A stretch of DNA of 64,000 nucleotides from Candidatus Onthenecus intestinigallinarum. Lineage in GTDB: Bacteria > Bacillota > Clostridia > Christensenellales > Aristaeellaceae. The notes under the pieces are model-generated. The model saw only the letters and a list, made by a program, of their open reading frames with translations, did not search any database and had not been told where the DNA came from. Every line of letters starts with the position of its first letter. Positions within the stretch are counted from its first letter, which is position 1. Location of the stretch: assembly GCA_018713325.1 (NCBI GenBank), contig DVFJ01000006.1, positions 62,001-126,000 on the forward strand. The letters are read 5' to 3'. This document shows, piece after piece, positions 24,878 to 35,772 of this stretch. The position numbers and the translations under genes were made by a program.

Positions 24878-26023
24878 TCAGCGGGCCGCGCGCGCCGGTT
24901 CCCCGCGGCGGAAGGGGTAGAGCAGCATCCCGCTTGCGATCATGTGCAGCATGCAGGCGATCTGCCGCCAGGAGACGTACAGCTGGTTGCTCACGTTGGC
25001 GCGCCCGATGCCGGCGAGCAGCACGCCGGCGGCGAACAGCGCCGCCACCGCAAGCGGGACGAGGTTCTTGACCTTGCGCCGGCGTTCGTCAAAGAGGCAC
25101 AGCGCCGCCAGGACGAGCTGGCACAGCAGCAGGGCCAGCAGGAGCAGCTGCGCATAGACGAACAGGAACGCGTAGGCGCCGCGCTCGAACTCGCCGATGA
25201 AGCAGCCGGCCAGCGCCAGCAGCGTGGAGATCAGCGCCAGGATGAAGAGCGGCTGCCCCCTGCGCTTGAGGCGCAGGAAGAAGACGACCACGACCGCCAC
25301 GCACACCAGCGCGCTGAACACCTGCGAGATGCGCACAAACTCGCTCAGGAACGTCAGGCTGTCCTCGCGCAGGCCCTCGATGACTGTGCGCCCCGCGCAG
25401 TAGAGCAGCAGGTAAAAGCAGAACACGTCGCCCTTCCTGCGCGTGTAGCGGCGGATGGCCATCAGCAGCGCGAAGACGAGCAGGTCCCAGCAGAACTCGT
25501 AGAAGAACGTGGCCATGTGCCAGTACCACACGTCGCCCACGGGGATCTCCACTGCAAAGGGGAAGAACTGCAGCGCCGGGTCGGACAGGCGAAAGCCGTA
25601 CGCCTCCATGTTGAAGTAGTTGCCCCAGCGCCCGATGGCCTGGCCCAGCACGAGGGACGGGGCGACCAGGTCCAGCAGCGAGGCCAGGGCGATGCCCTTG
25701 CGCCGCGAGACGATGCGGGCCGCCAGCAGGCCGCCCAGCACGCCGCCGTAGATCGCCAGGCCGCCGCCACGCACGTTGAAGATGCTCAGCAGATCGCCGG
25801 CGAAGGCATCCCAGCGGAAGAAGACGTAGTACAGACGCGCGCCGACCAACGCCAGCGGAATGGCCCAGATGGCGAAGTCGATCGCCGTGTCGCTGGGCAG
25901 GCGCAGGCGCTTCTCCTCGCGCCCGGCGAGGCCTATGCCGATGACGACGCCGGCAACGATGAACAGGCTGTACCAGGAGATCCCCCAGAAGGCGATCCGG
26001 TCCAGCGGCGGACGGCTCAGCAT
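24878..26023 (-). CDS. lgt: Prolipoprotein diacylglyceryl transferase with extra C-terminal membrane domain
   Basis: Transfers diacylglycerol to the lipobox Cys of prolipoproteins in the membrane. Residues 1-255 are a complete Lgt: GISWYSLFIVAGVVIG, ARLYYVFF, RGGGLAIYGGVLGG with the key glycines, GQAIGRWGNYFNMEAYG and GLREDSL. After this, about 125 residues add roughly four more hydrophobic segments ending in LHMIASGMLLYPF. Typical Lgt proteins are near 270 residues; this one has 381. ATG 26023 has AAAGGAG 8 bases upstream and follows a perfect consensus promoter. Its clients in this window include the putative lipoproteins at 42313 and 43721. Confidence 0.93.
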   Translation of the reverse strand: MLSRPPLDRIAFWGISWYSLFIVAGVVIGIGLAGREEKRLRLPSDTAIDFAIWAIPLALVGARLYYVFFRWDAFAGDLLSIFNVRGGGLAIYGGVLGGLLAARIVSRRKGIALASLLDLVAPSLVLGQAIGRWGNYFNMEAYGFRLSDPALQFFPFAVEIPVGDVWYWHMATFFYEFCWDLLVFALLMAIRRYTRRKGDVFCFYLLLYCAGRTVIEGLREDSLTFLSEFVRISQVFSALVCVAVVVVFFLRLKRRGQPLFILALISTLLALAGCFIGEFERGAYAFLFVYAQLLLLALLLCQLVLAALCLFDERRRKVKNLVPLAVAALFAAGVLLAGIGRANVSNQLYVSWRQIACMLHMIASGMLLYPFRRGEPARAAR

Positions 26024-26077
26024 GTCTTTTCTCCTTTCGCCGCGCCGCACAGGCGGGCTTCCTCTAGTTCTTTCCCA

Positions 26078-26106
26078 ATTATAAGGCGCGCGGGTGGGCA
26101 TGTCAA
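26078..26106 (-). promoter_or_regulatory. Consensus promoter of lgt-pncB
   Basis: Minus strand TTGACA, 17 bases, TATAAT; both hexamers perfect. Confidence 0.9.
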
Positions 26107-26161
26107 GCGGGCGAAAATCGCGTGAAACCCCGTGAATTGTCCGGGACTTGTCGAAAAAACA

Positions 26162-26190
26162 TTGTCTTGCCGCCACAGGGCGTGTATAAT
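26162..26190 (+). promoter_or_regulatory. Promoter of rpiB-upp
   Basis: TTGTCT, 17 bases, TATAAT (26185-26190). Confidence 0.82.
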
Positions 26191-26223
26191 AATCGGTGAA
26201 GTAAATGCAGGAGGGATGGCAAC

Positions 26224-26661
26224 GTGCTTTTGATTGGAAGCGACCATGCCGGATTCGCTTTGAAAAAGGTCCTGATCGAGGAGCTGGAGCGCCGCGGCGT
26301 CGCCTATACGGACGTGGGCGCCTTCTCCGGCGAGGCGGTCGATTACCCGAATATCGCGGCAAAGGTCGCCCGCGCCGTCGCGGCGGGCGAGGCGGAGCGC
26401 GGCATCCTCGTGTGCGGTACGGGCATCGGCATGTCGATGGCCGCCAACAAGGTGCAGGGCATCCGTGCGGCGGTCTGCCACGACGTCTTTTCCGCGCGCA
26501 TGACGCGCATGCACAACGACGCGAACATCCTGTGCATGGGCGAGCGCGTCATCGGCCCGGGCTTGGCGGTGGATGTCATGAACGCATTTCTGGACGCGGC
26601 CTTCGAGGGCGGACGCCACCAGCGCCGCGTGGACCTGATCACGGAGCTTGAAAAACGATAA
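26224..26661 (+). CDS. rpiB: Ribose-5-phosphate isomerase B
   Basis: Interconverts ribose-5-phosphate and ribulose-5-phosphate; some homologues act on allose or galactose phosphates. 145 residues, the usual size. The N-terminus [14 protein letters not shown], the catalytic-Cys motif [13 protein letters not shown] near 61-73, and [17 protein letters not shown] are diagnostic. GTG 26224 is the start with AGGAGGG 8 bases upstream. It is followed by upp after 26 bases; the pairing supplies PRPP precursors and uses PRPP for uracil salvage and is common in Firmicutes. Confidence 0.94.
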   Translation: MLLIGSDHAGFALKKVLIEELERRGVAYTDVGAFSGEAVDYPNIAAKVARAVAAGEAERGILVCGTGIGMSMAANKVQGIRAAVCHDVFSARMTRMHNDANILCMGERVIGPGLAVDVMNAFLDAAFEGGRHQRRVDLITELEKR

Positions 26662-26687
26662 AACCCAATGCAAGGAGGACAACTGGG

Positions 26688-27317
26688 ATGTCTACGCTTC
26701 ACGTCATGGATCACCCGCTCATTCAGCACAAGGTCTCGCTCATGCGCGACCGTGAGACCGGCACGAAGGACTTCCGCGAGCTGCTCGAGGAGATCTCCAT
26801 GCTCATGGCCTACGAGGTCACGCGCGACCTGCCCCTCAAGGAGGTCGAGATCGAGACGCCCGTGTGCCGCGCCAAGACGAAGGTCATCAGCGGCAAAAAG
26901 CTGGCCGTCGTGCCGATTTTGCGCGCCGGCCTGGGCATGGTCGACGGCATCATGAACCTCGTGCCCGCGGCCAAGATCGGCCATATCGGCCTGTACCGCG
27001 ACCCGGACACGCTCGAGCCGGTCGAGTACTACTGCAAGCTGCCCGCGGATGTGGAAGAGCGCGACCTGATCGTCGTCGACCCCATGCTCGCCACCGGCGG
27101 CTCCGCCTCTGCGGCGATCTCGTTCATCAAGCGCCGCGGCTGCAAGAGCATCAAGCTCGAGTGCCTGATCGCCGCGCCCGAGGGCATCGAGCGGGTGCAG
27201 AAGGATCATCCGGACGTGGACATCTTCGTCGCCGCCGTCGACGAGCGCCTCAATGACCACGGCTACATCGTCCCGGGGCTCGGGGACGCGGGCGACCGCC
27301 TCTTCGGCACCAAGTAA
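26688..27317 (+). CDS. upp: Uracil phosphoribosyltransferase
   Basis: Makes UMP from uracil and PRPP. 209 residues, normal length. [13 protein letters not shown] at the N-terminus, [11 protein letters not shown] near 85, the PRPP loop [14 protein letters not shown] near 129-142 and the C-terminal [14 protein letters not shown] uracil-binding segment are all present. ATG 26688 has AAGGAGG upstream. It is second in the rpiB operon and ends with an intrinsic terminator. Confidence 0.96.
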   Translation: MSTLHVMDHPLIQHKVSLMRDRETGTKDFRELLEEISMLMAYEVTRDLPLKEVEIETPVCRAKTKVISGKKLAVVPILRAGLGMVDGIMNLVPAAKIGHIGLYRDPDTLEPVEYYCKLPADVEERDLIVVDPMLATGGSASAAISFIKRRGCKSIKLECLIAAPEGIERVQKDHPDVDIFVAAVDERLNDHGYIVPGLGDAGDRLFGTK

Positions 27318-27333
27318 TCGCCCAAGCCCATCT

Positions 27334-27360
27334 CGCCGCCATCCGATTGGCGGCGTTTTT
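27334..27360 (+). terminator. Terminator after upp
   Basis: CGCCGCCA/TGGCGGCG stem with a six-base loop and five T. Confidence 0.88.
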
Positions 27361-27464
27361 GTCTGTACCGGCAAAAAAGGACCGCCAGGGGATGAATGCA
27401 ATGCGCCGATTCGTTTTATGACAGATAGAACAAATTTACCCGACCAATGCTGGACACCTGGGCG

Positions 27465-27493
27465 ATGACTTTTGGGCCGTTCCATGGTATACT
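27465..27493 (+). promoter_or_regulatory. Promoter of the glycosyltransferase gene
   Basis: Extended -10 TGGTATACT ending at 27493, with -35 ATGACT at 17 bases. Confidence 0.65.
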
Positions 27494-27559
27494 ACACGGG
27501 TAAAAATGGATATATCGCGCTCATCATTATGATGACGCAATCAGCAAAGGAGAAACGCA

Positions 27560-28819
27560 ATGATTCCGTTTGTGGAAACATTCAATTTCACCGTGATGCT
27601 TTTGTTTGCCCTGTGTTACGCCTATCAGATGGTCTATATCATCGTGCGTTTGATCAAAAAGACCCCTCATACGCCCGCGCGTCGGCTTCACCGCTATGCG
27701 GTGCTCATTCCGGCAAGAAACGAGCAGGCGGTTCTGGGCAAACTGCTGGAGAGCATCGAGGCGCAGCGCTATCCGCGGCAGCTCGTGGACGTGTACGTCG
27801 TGGCGGACAATTGCCAGGACGACACGGCCGGCGTGGCGCGAACCCACGGCGCAACCGTCATTATGCGCACCAATCACCGCCTGATCGGCAAGGGATATGC
27901 GCTGGACTATGCGTTGGCCCGCATCCGTGAGCGCGTGGGGCTGCGCTTTTACGACGGCTATTTCGTCATCGACGCGGACAACGTGCTCGACGAGCGCTTC
28001 ATCGCCGAGATGAACGCGACCTTCGACCAGGGCTACCGCGTCGTGACGAGTTACCGCAACTCCAAAAACTACGGGACCAATTGGATCTCCGCGGGTTACG
28101 GCCTGTGGTTTTTGCGCGAATCGCAGTATGTGAACGGCGCGCGCATGGCGCTGCACACGAGTTGTGCGATCTCCGGTACGGGCTTTCTGGTCTCCAGCGA
28201 GATCTTCGAGCGCGACGGCGGCTGGAAGCAGTACCTGCTCACCGAGGACATCGAGTTCTCCGTGGCCAACGCCCTGCGCGGCGAGGTCATCGGCTATTGC
28301 GAGCGCGCCGTGCTCTACGACGAGCAGCCGGAGGACTTCCGCTCCTCCTGGAAGCAGCGCATGCGCTGGGCCAAGGGGTTTTATCAGGTGTTTGCTCGAT
28401 ACGGCGGGTCGCTCGCGCGCGGGTGTTTCGGCCGGCGCGGCTTTCAGTGCTACGACATGCTGATGACCGTTGCGCCCGCGACGGTGCTGACGCTGCTCAC
28501 GCTGGGCGTGAACAGCCTGACCTTCCTGCAGGGGATCATGCGCGACATGCGCGGCGTCGTGCTGGCCACGGGGCAGGGTATGCTCATGACGCTGGCGGGC
28601 GTGTATGCGACGCTGTTGCTGTTCGGACTCGTGACGACGATCACCGAGTGGCGCCAGATCCACTGTGCGGCGGGCAAGAAGGTGCTGTACCTATTTACCT
28701 TCCCGCTGTTCATGTTCACCTATATTCCCATTGCCGTCGCGGCGCTGGTGCGGCGCGTGACATGGGAACCCATCGCGCACAACGTCCGCAAGGACGTGAG
28801 CCAGATCATCGAAGGATGA
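27560..28819 (+). CDS. Family 2 processive-type glycosyltransferase, membrane bound
   Basis: 419 residues. One N-terminal membrane helix (residues 8-30) precedes a GT-A domain with VLIPARNEQAVL near 49, the metal-binding DAD in FVIDADN near 135, TEDIEF near 230 and QRMRWAKGF near 268, which is the Q-x-x-R-W signature of processive enzymes such as cellulose, hyaluronan or poly-GlcNAc synthases. Three or so membrane helices close the protein. The product polymer cannot be told. It stands alone between its own promoter and terminator, with no export or c-di-GMP genes next to it. Confidence 0.87.
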   Translation: MIPFVETFNFTVMLLFALCYAYQMVYIIVRLIKKTPHTPARRLHRYAVLIPARNEQAVLGKLLESIEAQRYPRQLVDVYVVADNCQDDTAGVARTHGATVIMRTNHRLIGKGYALDYALARIRERVGLRFYDGYFVIDADNVLDERFIAEMNATFDQGYRVVTSYRNSKNYGTNWISAGYGLWFLRESQYVNGARMALHTSCAISGTGFLVSSEIFERDGGWKQYLLTEDIEFSVANALRGEVIGYCERAVLYDEQPEDFRSSWKQRMRWAKGFYQVFARYGGSLARGCFGRRGFQCYDMLMTVAPATVLTLLTLGVNSLTFLQGIMRDMRGVVLATGQGMLMTLAGVYATLLLFGLVTTITEWRQIHCAAGKKVLYLFTFPLFMFTYIPIAVAALVRRVTWEPIAHNVRKDVSQIIEG

Positions 28820-28850
28820 AGCGGAGCCCGACAGGGCTTCGCTTTTTTTT
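28819..28850 (+). terminator. Terminator after the glycosyltransferase gene
   Basis: An 11-bp stem with one G-T pair, loop GACA, and eight or more T. Confidence 0.9.
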
Positions 28851-29316
28851 TGCAACCGCGGCCGGCACATGAGATGTACGCGCAAAAATAGTGTGCGACG
28901 AATTTCTTTATGGTTTTCTTATATGGACCACGTTTGTTAAAACTATCACATGCATGCGGCGCAACATTCGTCTGAAAGCGGATGCCTGCCATAAAAACGC
29001 GGATGAAGCCAGAGAATCAGCCTGTGCATGATAAAAAATTGTATAACTTACATTATGAAGGTGGAAATCCAGAGTGAAAAAGTGACGAAACGGCCCTTGC
29101 AAAATGTCCAAATTTCCTCTATAATGGGATTGCATGTTTTCGACAGGTTGGACATGTCCGGCTTTTGTGCGGGTATGTTGACTGTGATAATGTATAAAAA
29201 TGTTGTGAATCGGTATATTTTTGGCGCATCGGCGTACCGAAGCGACCGCGAAAACGAGAGAATCCATGAGATCGAGTTCTTCAAAATAAAGTCCTTCAAA
29301 AAAGGGGAGAGGTTCT
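28851..29316. other. AT-rich intergenic leader region before the V-ATPase operon
   Basis: About 470 bases with no credible gene, clearly AT-richer than the surroundings. It contains the main promoter at 29097-29125 and a perfect 10-base palindrome, GGACATGTCC, at 29150-29159, and leaves an untranslated leader of about 185 bases. The first 240 bases show nothing I can assign. Confidence 0.7.
29097..29125 (+). promoter_or_regulatory. Promoter of the V-ATPase operon
   Basis: TTGCAA, 17 bases, TATAAT. Confidence 0.82.
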
Positions 29317-29640
29317 TTGGCGATGGAACTGTTGGACGCGGTGCGCGCCGCCGAGGAAAAGGCCGACGGCATCCGCCGGGAGGCTGCGGAGCAGGCGCGC
29401 GAGACGATCAAGGCCGCGGAGGAGGCGCTGCTTGCACAGGAGCGCGAGGCGTCCGCGGCGCTGCGCGCGGACTATCAGGCGCGGATGAAGGCGCGCGAGG
29501 CGGCTGTGACGGAGTCGGTCGCCGGTCGGGCGGCGGAAAAGCGCCGCGAACTGGAGGCCTATGCACAGGCGGCGCGCGCGCGCATGCCGCAGGCCGTCGA
29601 ATGGATTGCAGAGAGGGTTTTGCAGCATGGCAATCGTTGA
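29317..29640 (+). CDS. ntpF: V-type ATPase peripheral stalk subunit G/H
   Basis: A 107-residue, almost entirely helical coiled-coil protein rich in Ala, Glu and Arg, as expected for the peripheral stalk subunit that pairs with subunit E. It is first in the operon, matching ntpF of Enterococcus hirae. The start is TTG 29317, with GGGGAG 7 bases upstream; ATG 29323 is possible. The 3' end overlaps the next gene by 14 bases. The assignment rests on position, length and coiled-coil character, since this subunit is poorly conserved. Confidence 0.82.
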   Translation: MAMELLDAVRAAEEKADGIRREAAEQARETIKAAEEALLAQEREASAALRADYQARMKAREAAVTESVAGRAAEKRRELEAYAQAARARMPQAVEWIAERVLQHGNR

Positions 29641-31555
29641 GATGAAGCGCCTGACGCTGCTTGCGCCCAAGGCGGACAGGGAAAAGCTACTGCGCACGCT
29701 GCAGCGCCTGGGGTGCGTGCAGGTCGAGTCCGCGCAGGAGGAGCCGGCAGCCGGGACAGACGAAGCCGAGCTGACGCGTACGCAGGAGCTGCTGCAACGC
29801 CTTGCGTGGGCGCTGCGCAAGCTGTCCAAGTATGACGACGCGGGCAAGCCGATGTTCGGCGCATACCCCGAGATTCCACACGAAGAGGCGGAGCGCGCGC
29901 TGGCCGATCAGGCGCGCTATGTCGGGCTGGTGGAGCGCCTGGAGGGCTTTGAGCGCAGGCAGGGCGAGCTGCGCGGCATCGAGGCGCGCAGCCAGGCGGC
30001 GCTGCAGCAGTACACGCCCTGGCAGGCGATGGACGAGGCGCCGGCGCGCGCGCTCGCGCCGACTGCCCGCGTACTGTACGTGGCCGGCACGATCCAGGCG
30101 CGGAACCTGCAGAAACTTGAAGAGACGTTTTTGCAGCTCGAATATGCGGCGCTGAGCGTCGTGGGTCCCAGCCGTGAGAAGCTGTGCGTCGTTGCGGCCA
30201 TGCACCGCCAAGTGGAAAAAGAGGCGATGGCGGCGCTGGAAGAGGCCGGCTTTGCAGGGGAGAGCTTTGCCGCGCTGGGCGATCAGACGCCCGCGCAGTA
30301 CGTGCAGGGCCTGCATACGCAGCTGGAGGAGGTCACGCGCGAGCGGGCGCAGATCGACGCGGACACCGCGGCGATGGCCGGGGACATTCGGGGGTTGAAG
30401 ATCCTCTACGAGGCGACGGCGCAGCGCCTGGAGCGGCAGAAGGCCGCGCAGCGCTTTGCGGTGACGGAGACGACGTTCCTGCTGCGCGGGTGGGTGCCGG
30501 CGCCTGCGGCCGAGCCGACGGCGGAGCGCATCCGCAAGATCTCGCCCGCCTGCGCGATGGAATTCACGGACCCGACGGACGAGGACGCGCCGCCGATCCA
30601 GCTTTCCAACAACCGCTTTGCCTCGCCGTTTGAGTCGGTCGTCGAGGGGTATTCGCTGCCGGACTACCGCGGCATCGACCCCACCGCGGTGATGGCGCCG
30701 TTCTATGCGTGCCTGTTCGGCATGATGGTGTCGGACGCGGGCTACGGCCTGATCATGGCGCTGCTGATTCCGGTGTTCATGAAGGTCAAGAAGATCAAGT
30801 TCGAGAACGCCAAGATGCTCTACCTGCTCACCTACGGCGGCATCGCGACGGTCATCTGGGGCCTAGTCTACAACACGGTGTTCGGCTTCAACCCGCTGCC
30901 CGACAGCCTGTGGCTGCTCGACTCGGTGAACAACTCGCTGCCCGTCATGGCCGTGTGCCTGGCCGTGGGCGCGCTGCACCTGTTCACGGGCCTGGGCGTG
31001 GCCGCCTACATGAACTTCAAGCGCGGCGACCCGCTCGCGGCGCTGGCGGATCAGATCGCATGGTTTACGCTGCTGTGCGGCGCGGGCCTGCTGCTCCTGC
31101 CGCAGACCAAGCAGGCGGGCACGGTCGTGGTCGCGGCGTCGGCCGTGATCATCCTGCTGTTCACCAAGCGCGGCGAGCGCAACCCGTTCAAGCGGATCTT
31201 CGGCGGCCTGGGCGCGCTCTACGGCGTCACGAGCTGGGTGAGCGACCTGCTCTCGTACATGCGCCTGTTCGGCATGGGCCTGGCCACCGGCGTCATCGGC
31301 ATGGTGTTCAACCAGCTGATCGGCATGATCTGGGGCGCGGGCATCGTGGGCAAGGCGATCGGCGCGGCGCTGTTCGTGTTCTGCCACGGGTTCAACCTGG
31401 GCATCAACGTGCTGGGCGCGTATGTGCACTCGTGCCGCCTGCAGTACATCGAGTTCTTCGGCAAGTTCTACGAGGACGGCGGCAGGCCCTTCTCGCCGCT
31501 GACGAGCAAACCCAAGTATGTTAGCATCGAGCCCGAACGGGGCGATGCTGCATGA
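29627..31555 (+). CDS. ntpI: V-type ATPase subunit I (a subunit)
   Basis: Membrane stator subunit providing the ion half-channels. 642 residues: a soluble coiled-coil N-terminal half (to about 330) and a membrane half with about seven or eight helices. Family marks include MKRLTLLAPKADREKLL at the start, PFYACLFGMMVSDAGYGL near 365, and the helix containing the essential Arg region DLLSYMRLFGMGLATGVI near 545. ATG 29627 has AGAGGG about 9 bases upstream. Second gene of the operon. Confidence 0.94.
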   Translation: MAIVEMKRLTLLAPKADREKLLRTLQRLGCVQVESAQEEPAAGTDEAELTRTQELLQRLAWALRKLSKYDDAGKPMFGAYPEIPHEEAERALADQARYVGLVERLEGFERRQGELRGIEARSQAALQQYTPWQAMDEAPARALAPTARVLYVAGTIQARNLQKLEETFLQLEYAALSVVGPSREKLCVVAAMHRQVEKEAMAALEEAGFAGESFAALGDQTPAQYVQGLHTQLEEVTRERAQIDADTAAMAGDIRGLKILYEATAQRLERQKAAQRFAVTETTFLLRGWVPAPAAEPTAERIRKISPACAMEFTDPTDEDAPPIQLSNNRFASPFESVVEGYSLPDYRGIDPTAVMAPFYACLFGMMVSDAGYGLIMALLIPVFMKVKKIKFENAKMLYLLTYGGIATVIWGLVYNTVFGFNPLPDSLWLLDSVNNSLPVMAVCLAVGALHLFTGLGVAAYMNFKRGDPLAALADQIAWFTLLCGAGLLLLPQTKQAGTVVVAASAVIILLFTKRGERNPFKRIFGGLGALYGVTSWVSDLLSYMRLFGMGLATGVIGMVFNQLIGMIWGAGIVGKAIGAALFVFCHGFNLGINVLGAYVHSCRLQYIEFFGKFYEDGGRPFSPLTSKPKYVSIEPERGDAA

Positions 31556-31592
31556 TAGAACGACATCAAGATTTTAGGGGAGGAAAACAATC

Positions 31593-32066
31593 ATGACTAT
31601 CGGACAGATCCTGGCACTCGTGGGCGCGGCGCTCGCCGTCATTCTTTCGGGCATGGGCTCCAGCAAGGGCGTCGGCCTGGCCGGCGAAACCGCCGCAGGC
31701 GTCTCCAGCGAAAACCCCGAGGTCTCCAGCAAGCTGCTGGTGCTGCAGCTGCTGCCCGCCACGCAGGGCATCTACGGCTTCCTGATCGGCGTCATCGTGC
31801 TGATCAACACGAACGTGCTCGGCGGCCAGATGCGCGACGTCACGCTGCTGCAGGGCATCTCCTACATCGTCGCCTGCCTGCCCGTCGCGATCGTGGGCTA
31901 CTACTCCGCGATCCGCCAGGCGAAGGTCTCCGCCGCCGGCATGCTGATGACCGGCCAGCGCCCCGAGATGTCCGGCAAGGGCGTCACGATGGCGGTCATG
32001 GTCGAGACCTACGCGGTCTTTGCGCTGCTCGTTTCCTTCCTGATGGTCAACGCCATCAAACTGTAA
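31593..32066 (+). CDS. ntpK: V-type ATPase proteolipid subunit K, Na+-type site
   Basis: A 157-residue duplicated proteolipid with four membrane helices, the rotor-ring subunit. The ion-site residues known from E. hirae NtpK (Leu61, Thr64, Gln65, Gln110, Glu139) are all present with the same spacing: Leu54, Thr57 and Gln58 in LLPATQG, Gln109 in SAIRQAK and Glu138 in MVETYAV. As in NtpK, only the second hairpin carries the carboxylate. This strongly suggests Na+ rather than H+ translocation. The ribosome site is GGGGAGG. Confidence 0.95.
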   Translation: MTIGQILALVGAALAVILSGMGSSKGVGLAGETAAGVSSENPEVSSKLLVLQLLPATQGIYGFLIGVIVLINTNVLGGQMRDVTLLQGISYIVACLPVAIVGYYSAIRQAKVSAAGMLMTGQRPEMSGKGVTMAVMVETYAVFALLVSFLMVNAIKL

Positions 32067-32079
32067 TGCGGTGAGCGAG

Positions 32080-32673
32080 ATGGACGTACAAGGCATCCTC
32101 AATAAAATCGAATCGGACGCGCGGGAGGCCGCGGCGCAGCAGCTGGATGAGGCAAAGCGCCGCGCGCAGGAGTTGCGCGAACAGGGCGAGGCGCGGATGC
32201 GCGCTGAGCGCGAGGCGATGGAGCGCAAGGCCGATGCGGACGCGCAGGAACTGGAAAGCCGCATGCTGCGCATGGCGGAGCTCGAGGACCGCAAGGCGCG
32301 CCTGGGTGCGAAGCGCCGGGTGCTGGACGAGGCGTTCGAGGGCGCGCTCGCGCGGCTGCGCGCGCTGCCCGCGCAGGAGAAGCGCGCGTTCTTTCTGGAA
32401 GAGCTGGCGGCCGCCGCGCAGGGCGGCGAGACGCTGTGCGTGGGCGACATTGCGGACGATTGGTTCGACGCCGCGTTTGTGGAGCAGGCCAATACGCGCC
32501 TGAAGGTGCAGGGCCGCTCGGGCGCCCTGCGCACGGGCGAGGCGTTGAGCGGCGCGTGCGGGTTTGAGCTGCGCCGCGGCGGCGCCGCGCTGACCTGCAC
32601 GTTCGAGGCGCTGCTGGACAGCGCGCGTCTGGAGCTGGAAAGCGACGCCGCGCGCATGCTGTTTTCGGAATGA
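32080..32673 (+). CDS. ntpE: V-type ATPase subunit E
   Basis: A 197-residue peripheral stalk subunit. The N-terminal two-thirds is a charged coiled coil (IESDAREAAAQQLDEAKRRA); the C-terminal globular part ends with the conserved layout FEALLDSARLELESDAARMLF. It pairs with the G/H subunit encoded first in the operon. ATG 32080 has GGTGAG close upstream; GTG 32071 is the alternative. Order and neighbours make the assignment firm. Confidence 0.9.
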   Translation: MDVQGILNKIESDAREAAAQQLDEAKRRAQELREQGEARMRAEREAMERKADADAQELESRMLRMAELEDRKARLGAKRRVLDEAFEGALARLRALPAQEKRAFFLEELAAAAQGGETLCVGDIADDWFDAAFVEQANTRLKVQGRSGALRTGEALSGACGFELRRGGAALTCTFEALLDSARLELESDAARMLFSE

Positions 32674-32694
32674 TCGGGAAAGGGGGAGAGGAGC

Positions 32695-33663
32695 TTGCCC
32701 CAGAATAGCATCTATTACGCCGTGGGGCGGCTGAGCGTGCTGGGCCAGAACGCGCTGGACGGCGCGCGCCTGGAGCGTCTCATGCAGGCGCCGACCGCCG
32801 CGGAAGCGCGGCGCGCCCTTTCCGAGATGGGATGGAAAGAAGACGACGACTATGCCCGTATGGCGGAGAGCCATGTGGAGCAGGCCTGCAGGACGCTGCG
32901 CAAGCTGGCGACGGATGAAAAGATCCTCGACTGCTTTCTGCTGCGCTACGATGTGAACAACCTGAAGATGCTCATCAAGGCGCGCTGTCTGGGCGTGGAG
33001 GCGCAGACGCTCTCGCCCTGCGGCGTGTACGCCCTGGACAGGCTGCGCCATGACGTGGCGGAGCACCGCTACGCGGACCTGGCGCCCGAACTGCAGGCGG
33101 CGCTGGACGAGCTGGAGAAGCGCCTGGCCGTCGCGGTTGATCCGCTGGATGTGGATGTGTCGCTGGACAAGGCGCTCTATGAGACGATCTTCGCGTGGCT
33201 GCCCGACAAGGCGCGCGCCGAGCGACGCTATTTCACCGCGCGGGCGGACATCGTCAATCTGACGATCGCGCTGCGCGTGCTGCGCATGGGCAAGGACGCC
33301 GCGTTCTTCTCGCAGCTGTTGCTGCCCTGCGGCTCGGTGGGGAAGGGCGCGTGGCTCAAGGCGTTTGCGCAGCCAGAGAAGCTGCCGCTGCTCGTCAACA
33401 AGTACGGCGTGAAGGTCTACGGCGCGGCCATCGCCGCGCAGATGGATCCCTCCCGGATCGCGCAGTTGGAGCGGGCGATGGACGACTATCTGCTGGGCGT
33501 CTACTCGCCCTACCGGCGCGACCTGGAGCGGCCCGAACGCCTGGTGGGCTATCTGCTCATGCGCGAGCGCGAGGCGTCCGCGGTGCGGCTGATCCTGGCG
33601 GGCAAGCTTGCGGGCTTCCCCAACGATAAAATCCGCGAAAGGCTGCGTGAATTGTATGCCTGA
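32695..33663 (+). CDS. ntpC: V-type ATPase subunit C (d subunit)
   Basis: A 322-residue all-helical funnel protein that links the proteolipid ring to the central stalk. YAVGRLSVL at the start, LLRYDVNNLKMLIKARCLG near 82-100 and the C-terminal RPERLVGYLLMREREASAVRLILAGKL are family marks. TTG 32695 is the start with GGGGGAG 6 bases upstream. It overlaps the next gene by 8 bases. Confidence 0.93.
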   Translation: MPQNSIYYAVGRLSVLGQNALDGARLERLMQAPTAAEARRALSEMGWKEDDDYARMAESHVEQACRTLRKLATDEKILDCFLLRYDVNNLKMLIKARCLGVEAQTLSPCGVYALDRLRHDVAEHRYADLAPELQAALDELEKRLAVAVDPLDVDVSLDKALYETIFAWLPDKARAERRYFTARADIVNLTIALRVLRMGKDAAFFSQLLLPCGSVGKGAWLKAFAQPEKLPLLVNKYGVKVYGAAIAAQMDPSRIAQLERAMDDYLLGVYSPYRRDLERPERLVGYLLMREREASAVRLILAGKLAGFPNDKIRERLRELYA

Positions 33664-33991
33664 AAAGCAATACGGCGTCGGCGCGGTCGGCGAACGCGAG
33701 GTCATCGGCGCATTCCGCGCGATCGGCATGCGCGCCGTCGCGGCGCAGACGGAGGCCGAGGTGGCGCAGGCTGTGCACCGGCTATTGCAGGAGGGCGTTC
33801 GCGTCATCTTCATCACGGAGCAGGCCGCCCGCAAGGGCTTTGAGACCTTTGAACGCTACAAGAACGACCCCAGCGTGACGCTGATTCCGGTGCCGGGATC
33901 CGCGGGCAGCGATGGGCTTGGGATGGAGCGCGTGCGCGCCAACGTGGAGAAGGCCATCGGCGCAAACATCCTCTTAGATGACGAGCAGTAA
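33656..33991 (+). CDS. ntpG: V-type ATPase subunit F
   Basis: A 111-residue central-stalk subunit (named NtpG in E. hirae). [19 protein letters not shown] at the start and [12 protein letters not shown] near 58 match the Rossmann-like fold of this subunit; the C-terminal helix contacts subunit D. ATG 33656 lies inside the end of ntpC. Confidence 0.92.
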   Translation: MPEKQYGVGAVGEREVIGAFRAIGMRAVAAQTEAEVAQAVHRLLQEGVRVIFITEQAARKGFETFERYKNDPSVTLIPVPGSAGSDGLGMERVRANVEKAIGANILLDDEQ

Positions 33992-34004
33992 GGAGATAGA
34001 AGGT

Positions 34005-35771
<1,767 letters not shown>

Positions 35772-35772
35772 T

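Noticed and set aside
29174-29200. Second promoter in the V-ATPase leader (TTGACT followed by GATAAT or TATAAA)
   Set aside because: Spacing is wrong for every pair of hexamers, and a well-spaced promoter exists at 29097-29125.
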